Assembly: GCA_036435485.1 (NCBI GenBank)
Contig: CM071598.1
Span: forward strand, 197,635,148 to 197,699,147
Direction: 5' to 3'
DNA from: Saposhnikovia divaricata
Lineage: Eukaryota > Streptophyta > Magnoliopsida > Apiales > Apiaceae
DNA: 64,000 bases
The position numbers and the translations under genes were made by a program. The stretch's first letter is position 1. Each line of letters opens with the position of its first letter. Positions 12,100-24,035 of this stretch are shown here, one piece after another. The notes below the pieces were generated by a model. The model ran no database searches and had not been told where the DNA came from. It worked only from the letters and a program-made list of their open reading frames with translations.

Positions 12100-13120
12100 G
12101 AAAGGGGAGTGGTCCTTTAAGGACAGAAGCAAATTACGAAGTCCTTGCGATAATACGAGCCAACGAGTTACTATGGGATGGATGTATGGCTTATCTAGCT
12201 TCTGTGGTTGATACCAAGAGAAAAACACCTAGCCAACGATAAATCCCAGTGACTGAAGAGTTTGGGAATGTATTCCAGAGAACCTACCCAGAGTACCACT
12301 CGATCGAGAGATTTGATTCCTTTCGAATTAGGGAGAAATTGATATTATAATAATGATGGATTAGTTGATACCCAATGGAGCCAAATTGATTATGAGGGAA
12401 ATAATTTAAGGATAAAGACGGAGTCAGAGATTTTGGAATCTAGTTCATACTAAGAGATTATGACGCCAGAGATATGAGGCTTGATTAGCTCATATGGTTG
12501 ACCCCAAGGAAAGAGACACCAAGTATAATTATAATGATTTTGGGAGGTTGTACAAGGTTTTAATAAGCTACCAGATATCGATTTGGATGACATAATAATG
12601 AATATCGAGTGTTCAAGGCCTAGTGCTGCATCTCCCGTTAGCCCAGTAGGAATAAAAGAATTATCAACTCAGATGCAAGGATTGTTGAATAAGAGTGCGA
12701 TGAGACTCAGTGTGCCACCGTGAGGAACCGGTGTGTTGTAAGAAAGAAATATGTTAGCACAAGATTGTGCATCGAACCTCGAGAGTTGAATGAGTCAACA
12801 TTGAGTATAGGTACTGTTGTAGAAGATTGTCTGAGCAGCATAGGGACGCAGTGTATTTTCCAAACTTATTAGGAAATGGGACATCACCGGTTGGAAGTTA
12901 AAAATCGAGGATATACCCAAGATTGTGAATCGCACTAGGTATAGACACTATGAAATTGTAAGTGATGTAATTTTGGGTTGACTATTGCACCCACAACTTT
13001 TTGGAATTTAATGAATTGGCTGTGAGTTATCTGAGATAGTTTTCGCCCTAAGTATATCAAAACATCGTATATATGAAGGAAAGGTGCGAAATCAAAAAGG
13101 ATCAAACATGATCGACTTTC
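12100..13120 (+). pseudogene. Element C reverse transcriptase region, heavily decayed
   Basis: Fragments in shifting plus-strand frames match chromovirus pol in order. 'VTEEFGNVFQ' (about 12250) matches the segment before reverse transcriptase. 'ELSTQMQGLLNKS' (about 12660) corresponds to the ELK-QLQELLDKG region. 'VFSKL' and 'EDIPKIVNRTRY' (about 12855-12945) correspond to VFSKIDL and EDIPKTAFRTRYGHYE. 'FGLTIAPTTF' (about 12974) corresponds to PFGLTNAPATF. Many stops and indels separate them. The active-site FxDD cannot be read. A segment before the reverse transcriptase appears twice (about 12186-12275 and 12472-12566). Confidence 0.7.
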
Positions 13121-13659
13121 AGACCTATCAGATCTGAAAATATGTGTGCTTGTGTGTATATGAAGATTATGATTTGTGATAAAAGGATTAAGAGTCCTCG
13201 AACCAGACAACATTCCCCGCAAACAAATTCCCCAAGAGATTCGCCTTTCTTTCAGAAAGGAGAAGAGATGAGATAATAGAGAATGACTGAATGAACACAG
13301 GAGGTAGATTGGCATTCTGTGAGATGATTAAAAAAGAGGTTGGAACACCGGGGGTGATAGTAGTTAACAATGAGATAGCGAGGCCAAAACAGTGATGGCC
13401 GACGAGCTCGTTGCTAGACATCAAGAGTTACTCTAATCGGTTGTTAGAATACTCGAACTAGTTTCAATACGGAGTACCCCGTCGACAATAGAGTTGACAT
13501 TTGTACAATGGAATTGGGAAATATCTAGAATTAATAGAGGATTCTGACAAGCAAGTTTTTGTTGATGTATTTCTGTGCAAACAAGATAGAGAATATGAGG
13601 TTCGAGATTTGTAATAAGAAAAAGGTATCCTCGTGGAAGGAATTAACAAGATTAGAATG

Positions 13660-14045
13660 AAAGGAAGTTTAGCCCAAGATTCATTGGGCCATCTGAGAGT
13701 TTAAACGCGTCACGAAGGTGGCCTATGAGCCAGCCTCACCCAAACCGGTAAAATGGTCATAACATGGTTCATGCGTATGTGCCTCATCAGTATACTATAG
13801 ATGCCCGGCATATGACAGAGTACGAGCAGATAGATAAACATAACCGAATCTGAACTACGAAGGACAACCTGTGGAAATTATGAACGGAAAAGAGCAAGCT
13901 CTAAGAGATATGGTTGTCAAGCTAGTGAGAGATTTGAAGAAAATCAAGAAGTGGAAGAATCCACCTGAGAAATAGAAAATGCAATCGGATAGAAGTAACC
14001 CTAGTTATTCCTAAACTGATTCCGAGGACGGAATCCTTTTAAGGA
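13660..14045 (+). pseudogene. Element C integrase C-terminus / chromodomain-end remnant
   Basis: 'LSPRFIGP'-like sequence near 13670 and a VAYE-like stretch near 13715 mark the integrase C-terminal region of a chromovirus. They are followed by stop-ridden sequence corresponding to 'LRNK..LVKVLW' and the 'RGRNSFKGGE'-like end at about 14022-14050. The coding end runs into the polypurine tract, as is normal for Tekay/Del-type elements. No continuous frame survives. Confidence 0.65.
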
Positions 14046-14053
14046 GGGGAGAC
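14041..14053 (+). other. Polypurine tract of element C
   Basis: The sequence aaggaggggagac lies directly before the LTR start TGTAATAACCC at 14054. Its position and composition are those of the plus-strand primer of Ty3/gypsy elements. Confidence 0.8.
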
Positions 14054-14281
14054 TGTAATAACCCAAATTTTGGGTAGAATTAAAACTTTTCTTATTGTGG
14101 TTAAAGAGTACTAATGAATGGTGTTTTCAAAGAACAATGATTGTAATGAATGGATATTGATTTGGACAATGATCCTGATGCATTGGTATATTGTCAGAAT
14201 AGAGTAATTCGATGGTTGAGGACCTAGATAAGAATAATCTACCGTCCAGGAAGGAGCTAATGGATCCTTGGAGGGAAATGA

Positions 14282-14401
14282 GTACGTGCATAGTGTTTCC
14301 CATACGTGCATAGTGTTTCCCGTACGTGCATAGTGTTTCCCATACGTGCATAGTATTTCCCGTACGTGCATAGTGTTTCCTGTACGTGCATAGTAATTCG
14401 G
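14282..14401 (+). repeat. 20-bp tandem repeat, six copies
   Basis: Six head-to-tail copies of (g/a)tacgtgcatagtgtttccc start at 14282, 14302, 14322, 14342, 14362 and 14382, with one to four changes in the later copies. They lie in the first 350 bp of the C LTR, that is in U3. Confidence 0.95.
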
Positions 14402-15360
14402 TTGATGAATAGTGATTTTATAAGTTGAAAAACTTTTCACGCCACCCTATGTACGGGACGTGATATTGATATTTCGAAGTCATATTAGTAATACGCGGAG
14501 GAAATAAGTGAATGCAGAGACGATCGGAATTCAGAAATTCCAAATTCTTTTTCGGTATAATATTTGACCGGACAGTGGATTATATATTATTATAATCCAA
14601 GAATTGAGATATTAACTTTGAGGATTTGATATTTTGGGATGTTATTATATTTGATTTAAGAATGAAGGTAGGAAACCACTGAGGCAGTGAAACAAGCGTT
14701 CTAGAAACCGCTGAAACGTTATAACGAGATTAATCAATAAAGCGAACGAATCCTAGATTACGGATTAAGTTCGTATCGAGATTAAATATCCTACATGATC
14801 ATCACGAGGATTATATTAAGGATTGGGGAAGGTATTATGAATATTGAGAAATTTCCCGGTAAACCCTAGATGTAACATTCGTAATATTTAGATACGGATA
14901 TATAGGTAATATAAGAAGTTATAGTAATAATATATTCCAGTTTGATGCATTTCCATCGTTAATTAGAAATTATGTGTAATATAAATCGTTATGTGTTAAT
15001 TGTTTAATTGTACGTATTATTAAAATTATTGTAGATATGATTTCTTAAAAAAAATGTATATATATATGATTCGATTACTATTTTAATACAAGATTATTAT
15101 TTTTTTAAAATAAACGAACGTTACGTGCTAGTATGTTTTATTCATTTCTTAAATTTTTGAGTTAAAAAGTATCGTATTTTGAAATTCTTTTAAACGACAC
15201 GAAAGTTACGTTATGGATATATTTTTCTATCGTATAAATAAATTTTACGAAACAAATATATAAATTACGGGTATTAATTTTAAAAGTATAAATAGCTAAG
15301 ATTGATTCGTTAATTAGTAACCAAGGTACGTTTTAGCATTTTATTTCTTTAATTTTTTTA

Positions 15361-15408
15361 ACACACACACACTAACACACGCACACACACACACACATAC
15401 ACACACTG
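15361..15408 (+). repeat. AC-rich microsatellite in the C LTR
   Basis: An imperfect (AC)n run is interrupted by taac, gc and at steps. It follows a T-rich stretch and lies in non-coding LTR sequence. Confidence 0.9.
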
Positions 15409-17894
15409 TCAAATTTTTTTTAAATTTGAATTCTCAATCCTCAACCAAACTTGCATGCAATGATAGGATTATGTTTGTTATGATTGTGTAATCGTTTTAA
15501 GCTATTAAACAGCAAAATCAGAGGTCGAATCGCTGTTTTCCCCAAAAACCCATTTTTGACAATTTGATCGGTTTTTCGATTTAGAGGTTTTTGATAGATT
15601 TGAATGTTAGATTCATGCTCAGGAGTTAATTTAGAGTCGATATGTGTATTTAAATGTTAGAAACAATCGCAAAATGGGTCGTTGGAAAATTTCTGTCGGA
15701 TTTTGTAAATTTTATTTCCGGCGAGTTCTTGGGTATTTTACGATTCTGAATTGCTGGTTAGGTTGATTGTGAGTTGTAGTTTGTTATATAATTTTTCCAG
15801 ATTTTTCTGTGGAGTTTTAATTTTTGTCGTAAAATTTGTTTTCGCCGGAAAACTTGTTCGGAGCGTTTTTTACGGAAACTGAGCTAGCCATTGTGTTTAA
15901 ATCGTGAATTAGAGTCGAAATAGATTTTCTGGGATTTTTTCTGGGCTACGTAAGTGTTGCCGGAAAACTGGCCGGCGGCGGCGGCGGACGGCGGCCGGTG
16001 CCGGAAACCGCCATTGCCGGCGAGAAGCCTTCTTCGTGTTCTTCAGAGGAAGACGATGAACAGTGTGCGGTTTGATCTTCTTCCCCAGGTGGGGAAGAAG
16101 ATGAATAGTGTTTTTAGATTTTTTTTATTTAATTTATTTTCAAAAAAATCGGAAAAATAGTTTTATTTAATTATAATTCGAATTATTTAAATAATTGATA
16201 TTATTATTTAGTTATTCGAAAATTTATTTTATTTATTATTTATTATTTATTATTTATTATTTAAATCGAAAAAAAAAATTATTTAAATAATAATTTATTT
16301 AAATTTAATTTCAAAAATTATTTTTTTTTTATTTATTTAAAGTAAATATTTTACTTTAAATAAATTTATGAATAATTATATATATTATTTTAAATTAGGA
16401 TATTAATCCTAAAAATCAAAATTTTCATTTAGAGTGGGATAAAAATTTATTTACAACCCTAATAAAATTTAAAAAAAAAAATTCCTACAAGTTATTCTAC
16501 CAATTAGACACGTATTATAGTACGTTGATAATATTTGTTAATTATTTTTTTTATTAAAGACATTTATAAATGTCGAACCATTTATTTTTTTTTCGAGTCA
16601 AATAACTGTTTATAGTTGAGTTAAATTATTTTAACTGATACCTGCTATGTGTTATTATGATTAAATCGAGTCAATTAAATTTGTATAACATTATATGCTA
16701 TGTGTTAGGATAATTTAAATTTTTTTTAATATGTCAACTTTAGTGACCTAAACGTTATATTCTTTACTGATAGGATCTAGTAGACGCGAAGGGTAGCTAG
16801 CTTTGGATCTCCCTGAGTTACACGTCTAGATTCTACTCTTAAGGCAAGTTTCCCTATCCATACTCCTTTATTCAGAATATGTCTTTACTTTAAATTTTAA
16901 GCAGAATGTTTTATTTAAAAACTCGTAATTTTACAAAAACTTGTTAAGTAATTCAATCGATTTTACTACTTCCAATTTCTGTTAAAGCATGTGAAATTTA
17001 TTATTGAGCATATATATAACCTGTTTAAAAGATTATATTGATTTGGTGGAATTACTACCCAATTATTTTGAAATGTTGTTCCTACGATATATGTTAGGAA
17101 TGAAATTATAGAGATGCTTATCCCTTGATCTCTAGACAAAATGTTTTGTTTTAATATGTGAATATGTTTAGCGTAAGAGGCCGTTTGCAGGTCCAGCTTT
17201 TATTTGAGATGTACCAATGCCAATCAGTGTCATCTTAAGGCCAATAGCAATAAGTGCCATCAGGATCGATATTTTTTTAGCCTGTACATCATGTGTGCAT
17301 GGTTTTTGGATTAAGCAGGACTGATCATCAGCTTCACTCTTGCAACTGTTGATATTCCACATATTACTTAAGGGAAAAATTTAAGTTTTGGCAGGAAATA
17401 TTGTTGCTTTAATAAACGATACTGTTACAAAAATTTAACTCTGTTGCTATGGATATATCATTTCTTTTACAGGAAGTGGTGTATTTATAGTGTTAAATAT
17501 TTTCATATACTTGCTGAGCGTTTTCGCTCACTCTTGCAAAACTACTTTACTTTTCAGATGGCTCGTACTTACCAAACCACCCGTAAGCAGACTTCAGGAC
17601 GGTATAGATACCCTGTGTTTCCCATCCAGGTGTGCCGTACTTTTAGTTGTTAAGTTATGTAATAACTAGTTGAAGAATTTAAATCCGAATTCACGTTGTA
17701 ATATCATCTAGACATTTGGTTATCAAGAATCTTCTTCTCGAAGATGTACTGATAGTATAAGATATTGTAATAACTTTTGTTTAGTATTATTGTTTTGATG
17801 CCATGAACTGTTGAAGGTCCTACCTTGTGGGGTCATGTTAGTCTTTGTTTAGTATTTTATTATTTTAGTGGCACCGGGTTTCCGGGGCGTCACA

Positions 17895-20002
17895 CTAGAG
17901 GTGAAACTACTTGGTTATTCTTCGAACGATCAGCGAAATTGAGCAATAACCGAACAAAAAAACGAACGAACAAGATAGGATGCATCCACCAAAGATAGTG
18001 GAAGATGACATCACACCTTTATAGAAATATCTAAGCACCTAGTTGCAGTTTACCCAGGGACTTAAGTGCTAAAAGGCAAGAGATGAGTACGCAAGTGTAA
18101 TTGTGAGGTTAAGATATTTTAAAAAGGACCAATCAAAGCATGACAACACATATTGAAGAGATGCATCCAAAGACATTAGATATATATTACAAGATGTTAG
18201 CATTATTGGCCATAAAGCAAGCAAGAACAAGAGAAAACAAAGCAAAAACACCAAACACTCCAAAACTGCCGAGTAGGAACAAAGATCAAAGAAAAATTCA
18301 TATCTCCATTTCTATCCATGATAAAATCACCAAATTTTAACCATAGCTTCTCCACTCCATGGGCAAGATTCGTTCCAAATTTCATGGAAATCCAAGTAGT
18401 ATAGCCTAGTCAAATCCATGCTTAAAGTTGGAGGACCAAAACTGTCCAGGTTCTGATCAGTAGAAAGATGGGGCTCAAAACCCTAGCCCCCATGGTTGGA
18501 TTCTTGTGTTCTATAGCTCAAACGAAAGCCCTTGAAGAGTAGAAGGTGTGATAAAAAATTTAGAACCAAACTCTTAGTTTTTGATTTTATATGATTTTTA
18601 CAATATTGACGATGAATAGTGGATCTTAGAAACTAACTTTGTTTTCTTGAATCTTTGGTTGATCTAGAGCTTGGTTAAGGTATTACAAGGATCAAGAAAG
18701 GCTTGTTAAGTGTTTGCATACTTCAAAGGAAGGTATAAAGTTCATAAACCCTAGAGCTACTTTGAGTATTATATGTTTTATGGATGATTTTAGTGTTAGT
18801 AGGTTATGTATGTTAAGATCTATGATTTTAGTTGATGGTTGTTGATTAGTTGGATGATGATACATGAGATGGTGATTATGTGATGTTGTTAGAATTGTAA
18901 TGATGTGTTTATATGATAGAATGGATGGGGTGTAGTGCTTGATTGAATCGCGGTGATGCGAAAACTTTGGAAAACGTGTAAACATAGCCGTTATAATGCC
19001 CAATTTTACAATACCATGATTTGTATGCCATTTTCGTGCTAAGTGACCAACTGACCAGTAGCATCTCCTTCCATGAATAGTTGACTCATGTTACGAGGAT
19101 CGTTTTGACACGAGAATCGTAGCATTCGGACTTACGGTTTAGGAGAAATCGTAATATTCATAAAAGCAGTTCGTAAACGTACGTTTGAATTCGTAACTTC
19201 TACTGAACCCCTTTAAAGTGATAAATTTGGTTGAGAATCTTGGTAATTAAATACTAGAGATCATAATAAAGATATGAAAGAAGACCTCGTGTCAAAAAAG
19301 ATTATTTTTGGATCTTATAAAAATATTTGAATCAAGGTTAAGTGCGAAGGAACCCCTTAAAGGAGCACTCGATTATAACTTTGTAAACCGCTAAGTGAAA
19401 CGGGCGAATGAGATCCGAATTCTAAAACAAATCTTTGACTTAAGTATTTGTCGATTGACATGGACATAGTACGAGCCTAAAGCGAGCTAGTAACGCCTTC
19501 GTTGTGTATTGCTTACGTGTTTAAGCATTGAATTATAAGTGAATCATCTAGGGGATTAATCTTACGTTTTCTTTTGACTTTGTCTAGATTGTTTGACATT
19601 GTCACGAGCCCCTACCACTTCTCGAGCATCAGACAAGTTTCCAATACCTTGGAACTGTTGTTGTGATAATATATATGATTGTTGTTATACATATGCCATA
19701 GCATGCATGCCTACTTTCAAGTTATACTATAATACTTGTTCCCTGAATTGATGTTGGCTTACAGACTAGATATGAATTATCAATTATAAGCCGTATTATT
19801 TTGTTATGACCCTTAGTGAAGGGCATATGATATTCATTCTTTAAATATAGACCGGGAGTCGATATTTTGAGATATAGAGATAGTCGTGGAAACCCGGAGG
19901 GATTCCAGCGGCAGATTAGTATTCATTTTGAGGATTGTTATTCATGAACATTATTTATATTTCCATAAAGTATTAATTACTTGGAAATTATTCGAGGAAT
20001 GT
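17895..20002 (+). mobile_element. Element H: large LTR, first visible segment
   Basis: This segment is homologous to the middle of the solo LTR at 39290-44025, which lies in the opposite orientation. For example, the region near 17935 matches the complement of about 43360, and 'attacttggaaat' at 19977 matches the complement of about 41270. It begins abruptly at 17894/17895, where C's LTR ends, so C sits inside H and H's first several hundred bases are to the left, outside the window. It ends at the insertion point of element A. No coding sequence is seen. Confidence 0.8.
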
Positions 20003-21518
20003 TGTTCGCACTTATTCACGCAAGAGAACGTGGTCAACAAGTAATATACGGTAAATAGGATTCGTTCCCACAGAGACTCAAATTGTTCGTTTTTGTTCAC
20101 TTATACACCAGCTTATGATTTACACTCACTGCCAAGACAATAACAAATTTGGTTTTAATTGACTAATGATTAATTGCCAACTAAGGAAATTACGAGAAAA
20201 TAACTTAACTATTAATTGATAATAAACAAACATGGGATTTCAATTTCATTAACCACTTCATCTAGAATCTTATGCCCTTTAACCTAGTATGTGATGGTGT
20301 TGATTACTGATTAGATGCGCTAAACTGATACACACCAACTTTCGTTGTGTATATACCATCCTACTGATCATCCACAATTGATAGAAGTCAATTAGTCACC
20401 AAGTATGTGCAGTCCCTATATGTCTATAGCAATTGAACACATACCGGTTGAAAATCAAGCACCCGTTAAACCACATAGTCGATGCAAGACGGTTAGAATT
20501 ACACCATAAATTAATACATGTTCTTCACATGCAAAAACCTATGCTAGCATGAATTGTTCTAAACCCTAGATCCACTTTCGCATTCACCAGGATTAAACAA
20601 GCAATTACAAGTGTTCGCGACTCACTTATAACGAATAAGCATAAACATACTAGGCAATCAATACTTTCAATCACACACCAAGGCATAAATAACAATCAAT
20701 TTCTAGAATCCATAGCAAAATCCATTAAAACCCCATGATAACGAATTAGCCCATAATTGACCTAATTGCCATCATGGGTTCTATGCAAAACATAATTCTA
20801 AGATAAACAAATAAATATAGAAGAAGGAATAAGGTTTAGAATTAAATCCCCAAAATAGAAGAGTACAAAGGTTCCAAAGAATAATCCTTGCTTGTCACTA
20901 GCTTGGAGAATTTCCTTGAATTGTTCTTGAGAAAATAAGATGAAAATGTTGATAGCCGCTAAGAAAAACTAAGAACTACGATAGATGATTTTTTCAGTCT
21001 TTTCTAATACATATATAGATACCCTAAAATCAGGCCCAAACAATTGACCCGGCAAGCAACAGAAATCCGCTATGGCGCCTAAACCAAGCGCAATGGCGCC
21101 TCATTCGAGCGCCATGGCCCTTCTCTTGGCGCAATGGCACTCCTCCAAGCGCAATGGCGCCTGCAAGCTGCTGGATATCCTCCTGAAAACCACGCGCAAT
21201 GGCGCCTCCTTCGAGCGCCGCAGCACTCTCCCAAGCGCAATAGCGCCCCAGCGTCGCGCCATGGCTCCCAACAGCTCCTGATTCTGCTCACCCACTTAGC
21301 AAATCATTCCACAATTCTTGCAAACTGAACCATTTTTCTTCACACATCCTAAATTCATTTTCACATCGTCCAAATCACCATTTTAACACCATAATGACGT
21401 TACGACACAACCTACACAATGAACACAAAAACATATCAATTGACAACGAAACTTGAGAACATGCAAACGATTAAAGTCCAAACGGAAGGTAAATAGTGGA
21501 TAAAAATTCCACTTATCA
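20003..21518 (-). repeat. 3' LTR of element A
   Basis: 1516 bp, the same length as the LTR at 30382-31897 and matching it throughout as far as I compared. It includes the GC-rich block at about 21070-21267, where 'gcgcaatggcgcc' recurs, and a TATA-like stretch near 21010-21021. Open frames in the GC block are by-products of the repeats and occur identically in both LTRs. Confidence 0.95.
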
Positions 21519-22859
21519 AACCCCCAAACTTAAACCGTTGCTTGTCCTCAAGCAATGCAAACTCAGCTAAAATGATGAATGAATGCAACTGATAACTACA
21601 TGCCATGATAATGCGAAAAACATGTCCTAATGCAATGATCCCACACAAAATTATCCGAACCAACTCAACAAGCAAACGCCTCAACGAATGAAACAACGCC
21701 AAACAGAGCTCGACTAAGGCCCCGTATACTAACAATACATGCTCGGAAACGTGGTGTGTGCAATTCTCACTAGATATACTCTCGGAACTAGATCAAAGGC
21801 ATAACCAATTCTTCGCCAAGACAATCACATGTTTATAAACAGAATAGACTTTAGACACTCCATGACTCACAGACACCGCCATCATCATTTAGGGTACACA
21901 AGGACTCATGCTTTACTACATAAAACATCACAAAACGCAAAACACACATGCTTTTGACTGTGCAATGGATGAGACCCCTAAAGGCTTATACAATAGTACC
22001 CTTGTAGCGAGCGTTAGGTTAGTGGATCCCAGACCGGAAAAGTCTTAGGTCACTAGGCATAAAATCCCCTCGAACTTACTTGCTCGAGTACTAAAGAGCT
22101 CACCCTAGCCAATTAGCATACCCACACTCTCACAATCCCTCATTTTTTTATTTCTCACAACTCTTTTTTTTTTATATAAGCTTTCTTTTTTTTTTTCTTT
22201 TTCTTTTATTGACTCTTTTCCTTGCTTTTTTTTTTTTTACATGGGTGCACTGTCTCACCCCCCTAGACTACTCATATCAAATATGAGCCGGCTACTAGCC
22301 ATTTGACGCCTAGCCATTATTACACTACGACACGACACTTAGCATGAAATCCCTGTTTTCCCCCAAACTTATACTTAAGTGCTCCTACGCCATCAAGTGA
22401 ATAACGAAAATTCTAGATATAAATAAGTGATTAAGTCCCAACAACCAAACCAGGTATGACTCAATCTAGCTCAAAAGCAAACAGTGAGACCGTGAAAAGA
22501 TTGTGTTCCCGACACACGTAAGTCAATTTCATAAGTACTTAAATCAACCCTCTATTCATTGTCATCACACCCAAGTTAACATCTACCTATCGAGCCAGAA
22601 TCAGACACTCATATGGAATCATGTGAAATGCATGAACACATGATAATACATTCCTAAATAACTATATGACATGGCATCCTAAATCCACTCTAAATGACAT
22701 GGCAAAACTAAATGAATATGCAAACTAAATGCAGAATACTAACATGAATATGCAACTATATGCAATGCAATTACTCTTGATACCCTAAAATCACCCCCAA
22801 ACTTAAAAATTTCAATGTCCTCATTGAAGGTAAAATTAAAGGGTACAAGAGAAACTCCC
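21519..22859 (-). other. 3' non-coding region and polypurine tract of element A
   Basis: The polypurine tract is AAGTTTGGGGG on the minus strand (21531-21521), two bases from the LTR. The same 11-mer recurs at 22370-22360 and 22804-22794. The block 21950-22400 contains phrases shared with the tail of element E (35900-36300), such as 'gagccggctactagccatttgac' (split over 22283-22305) and 'cttatacaatagtacccttg' near 21990, although E has no env-like gene. A T/C-rich stretch lies at 22146-22240. No gene is seen. Confidence 0.8.
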
Positions 22860-24035
22860 CTAGTCATCGGCATCTCCACCCTCCTCGGGTGGTGTATCTG
22901 GTGGTGGATAGACATGGTGTGCTCCGAAAATAGGCCATGTGACCTGAAATCCCTGCTGCTGGTACACGCCATCCAATGACTGAGTCAAGTCTGTAGCAAA
23001 TCTGTGTAACATGGCATTCGTAGTATCCTGACGCCTCAACATGCGTCGGAACTGAGCATCACTGAAAACCACAGTACCCTGACTATTCTGCGCCTGAGAA
23101 GGTCCCGCTCCGGCTAAGTGTGGCTGTGGAGGTCCGTGCTCAACCGGTGGTGGATCACCACTCCCCTCAAAAATCTCAACATAACCAAGACCCCTCGGGT
23201 GAGGAACACCACCCGACCATTCTGCCATCTTATTAATAGCCGCGTGCTGGATAGAACCCCTCGGCCTGAGCAGCGTCTCATCACTATGCCAACGAACACC
23301 CACATGAACACACAACTCAGCAATAATGACTGCATGCGGGATCCCGCCTGTCGTACCACCCTTCAAAAACCTCATGATATTCTGATAGACTAATTCCCCA
23401 AGATCAATATACTTTCCGTTCAGAATACCCCACAAAATGATGGCACGGTCGACATTAACCTCAGTAACATGGGTAGTAGGCATTACACGAGCACAAATAA
23501 ACAAGAACCAAGCTCGGGCATACCTTGTCAAAGCAGCTGCCGGAAACGTACTCGGCGTGGTAGTACCTGCCTTATACCTCCAAACCGTACCCGGGATACA
23601 CATCCCTGCCATGATAGCATCTAGGTCAACATCATTCCTAGTTTTCTGCCCCCAATTCTCAACATTCCTAGGCTTCGGTGATTGAGACAAAACACGCCGA
23701 ATATACCCAGGCTTATAAGCAACTGCCTGCCCCCTAACCATAGTGATTCCATTCTTGTCATCCTTGGCATTGGCATAAAATTCCCTAACAATGCTCAAGG
23801 GAACTGCCACCGGCTTCATACAAAACATCTCCCAACCTAACTCACTAACCATATCCCTCAATTCACCATCCTCACCCGAAGGCTCAAAACCCCTCTCTTG
23901 AACAACAGCTCTTGACAATAAATTTTCGAACTCATCTTGAGCTGCCTTAGAAACAAATTTATCCACATCATAATTCGGCTCTACCTCCTCCTCCGAACTA
24001 CTACTACTCTGCACCCGTACTCTTTTAGGAGCCAT
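22860..24035 (-). CDS. Env-position ORF of element A (putative plant transposon protein family)
   Basis: A 391-residue frame starting at the ATG at 24035 ('MAPKRVRV'). The open frame extends upstream only to a TTG, so I take this ATG. Residues 1-20 are a short basic/serine/acidic stretch. The body carries blocks such as 'MVRGQAVAYKPGYIRRVL', 'RYARAWFLFICARVMP' and 'NVDRAIILWGILNGKYIDLG'. These resemble the family usually annotated as putative plant transposon protein, found downstream of pol in Athila elements in the place once called env-like. I see no signal peptide and no clear transmembrane anchor, so an envelope role is not supported. The C-terminus is proline- and glutamine-rich and ends in 'GGDADD'. 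It lies 769 bp beyond the pol stop, between two copies of the AAGTTTGGGGG motif. Confidence 0.75.
   Translation of the reverse strand: MAPKRVRVQSSSSSEEEVEPNYDVDKFVSKAAQDEFENLLSRAVVQERGFEPSGEDGELRDMVSELGWEMFCMKPVAVPLSIVREFYANAKDDKNGITMVRGQAVAYKPGYIRRVLSQSPKPRNVENWGQKTRNDVDLDAIMAGMCIPGTVWRYKAGTTTPSTFPAAALTRYARAWFLFICARVMPTTHVTEVNVDRAIILWGILNGKYIDLGELVYQNIMRFLKGGTTGGIPHAVIIAELCVHVGVRWHSDETLLRPRGSIQHAAINKMAEWSGGVPHPRGLGYVEIFEGSGDPPPVEHGPPQPHLAGAGPSQAQNSQGTVVFSDAQFRRMLRRQDTTNAMLHRFATDLTQSLDGVYQQQGFQVTWPIFGAHHVYPPPDTPPEEGGDADD

Larger units (their letters stand above)
9561..17894 (+). mobile_element. Element C: decayed chromovirus-like Ty3/gypsy element with its 3' LTR
   Basis: The plus-strand internal region (about 9561-14053) ends in a polypurine tract and a large LTR (14054-17894). 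Recognisable pieces are a degraded region before and within reverse transcriptase (about 12100-13120) and a degraded integrase C-terminus (about 13660-14045). The coding end 'gaggacggaatccttttaaggagggg' style junction (split here around 14022-14049) is typical of Tekay/Del-like chromoviruses. The 5' LTR is not visible: element D lies where it should begin. Between 9600 and 12100 I find no open frame or firm domain; it may hold gag and protease decayed beyond recognition, or foreign fragments. Confidence 0.65.
14054..17894 (+). repeat. 3' LTR of element C (about 3.8 kb)
   Basis: It starts TGTAATAACCC after the polypurine tract and ends CGTCACA at 17894. Its opening and the phrase 'cccggtaaaccctag' (about 14860) resemble the H-family LTRs, so C and H are related families with very long LTRs. 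It holds a 20-bp tandem repeat (14282-14401), an AC-rich microsatellite (15361-15408) and a strongly AT-rich part (16160-16740). No gene is seen. A short GC-rich patch near 15960-16010 gives an open frame of no recognisable product. Confidence 0.75.

Noticed and set aside
14282..14401. CRISPR-like array
   Set aside because: The 20-bp units are directly adjacent with no unique spacers, in a plant LTR. It is an ordinary tandem repeat.
21072..21281. Open frames in the GC-rich block of A's LTR, on both strands, repeated at 31451-31660
   Set aside because: They arise from the repeated GCGC units and are identical in both LTRs because the LTRs are identical. No family resemblance was found.
22860..24035. 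A true viral envelope gene
   Set aside because: There is no signal peptide, no membrane anchor and no glycoprotein-like cysteine pattern. The label env-like describes position only.
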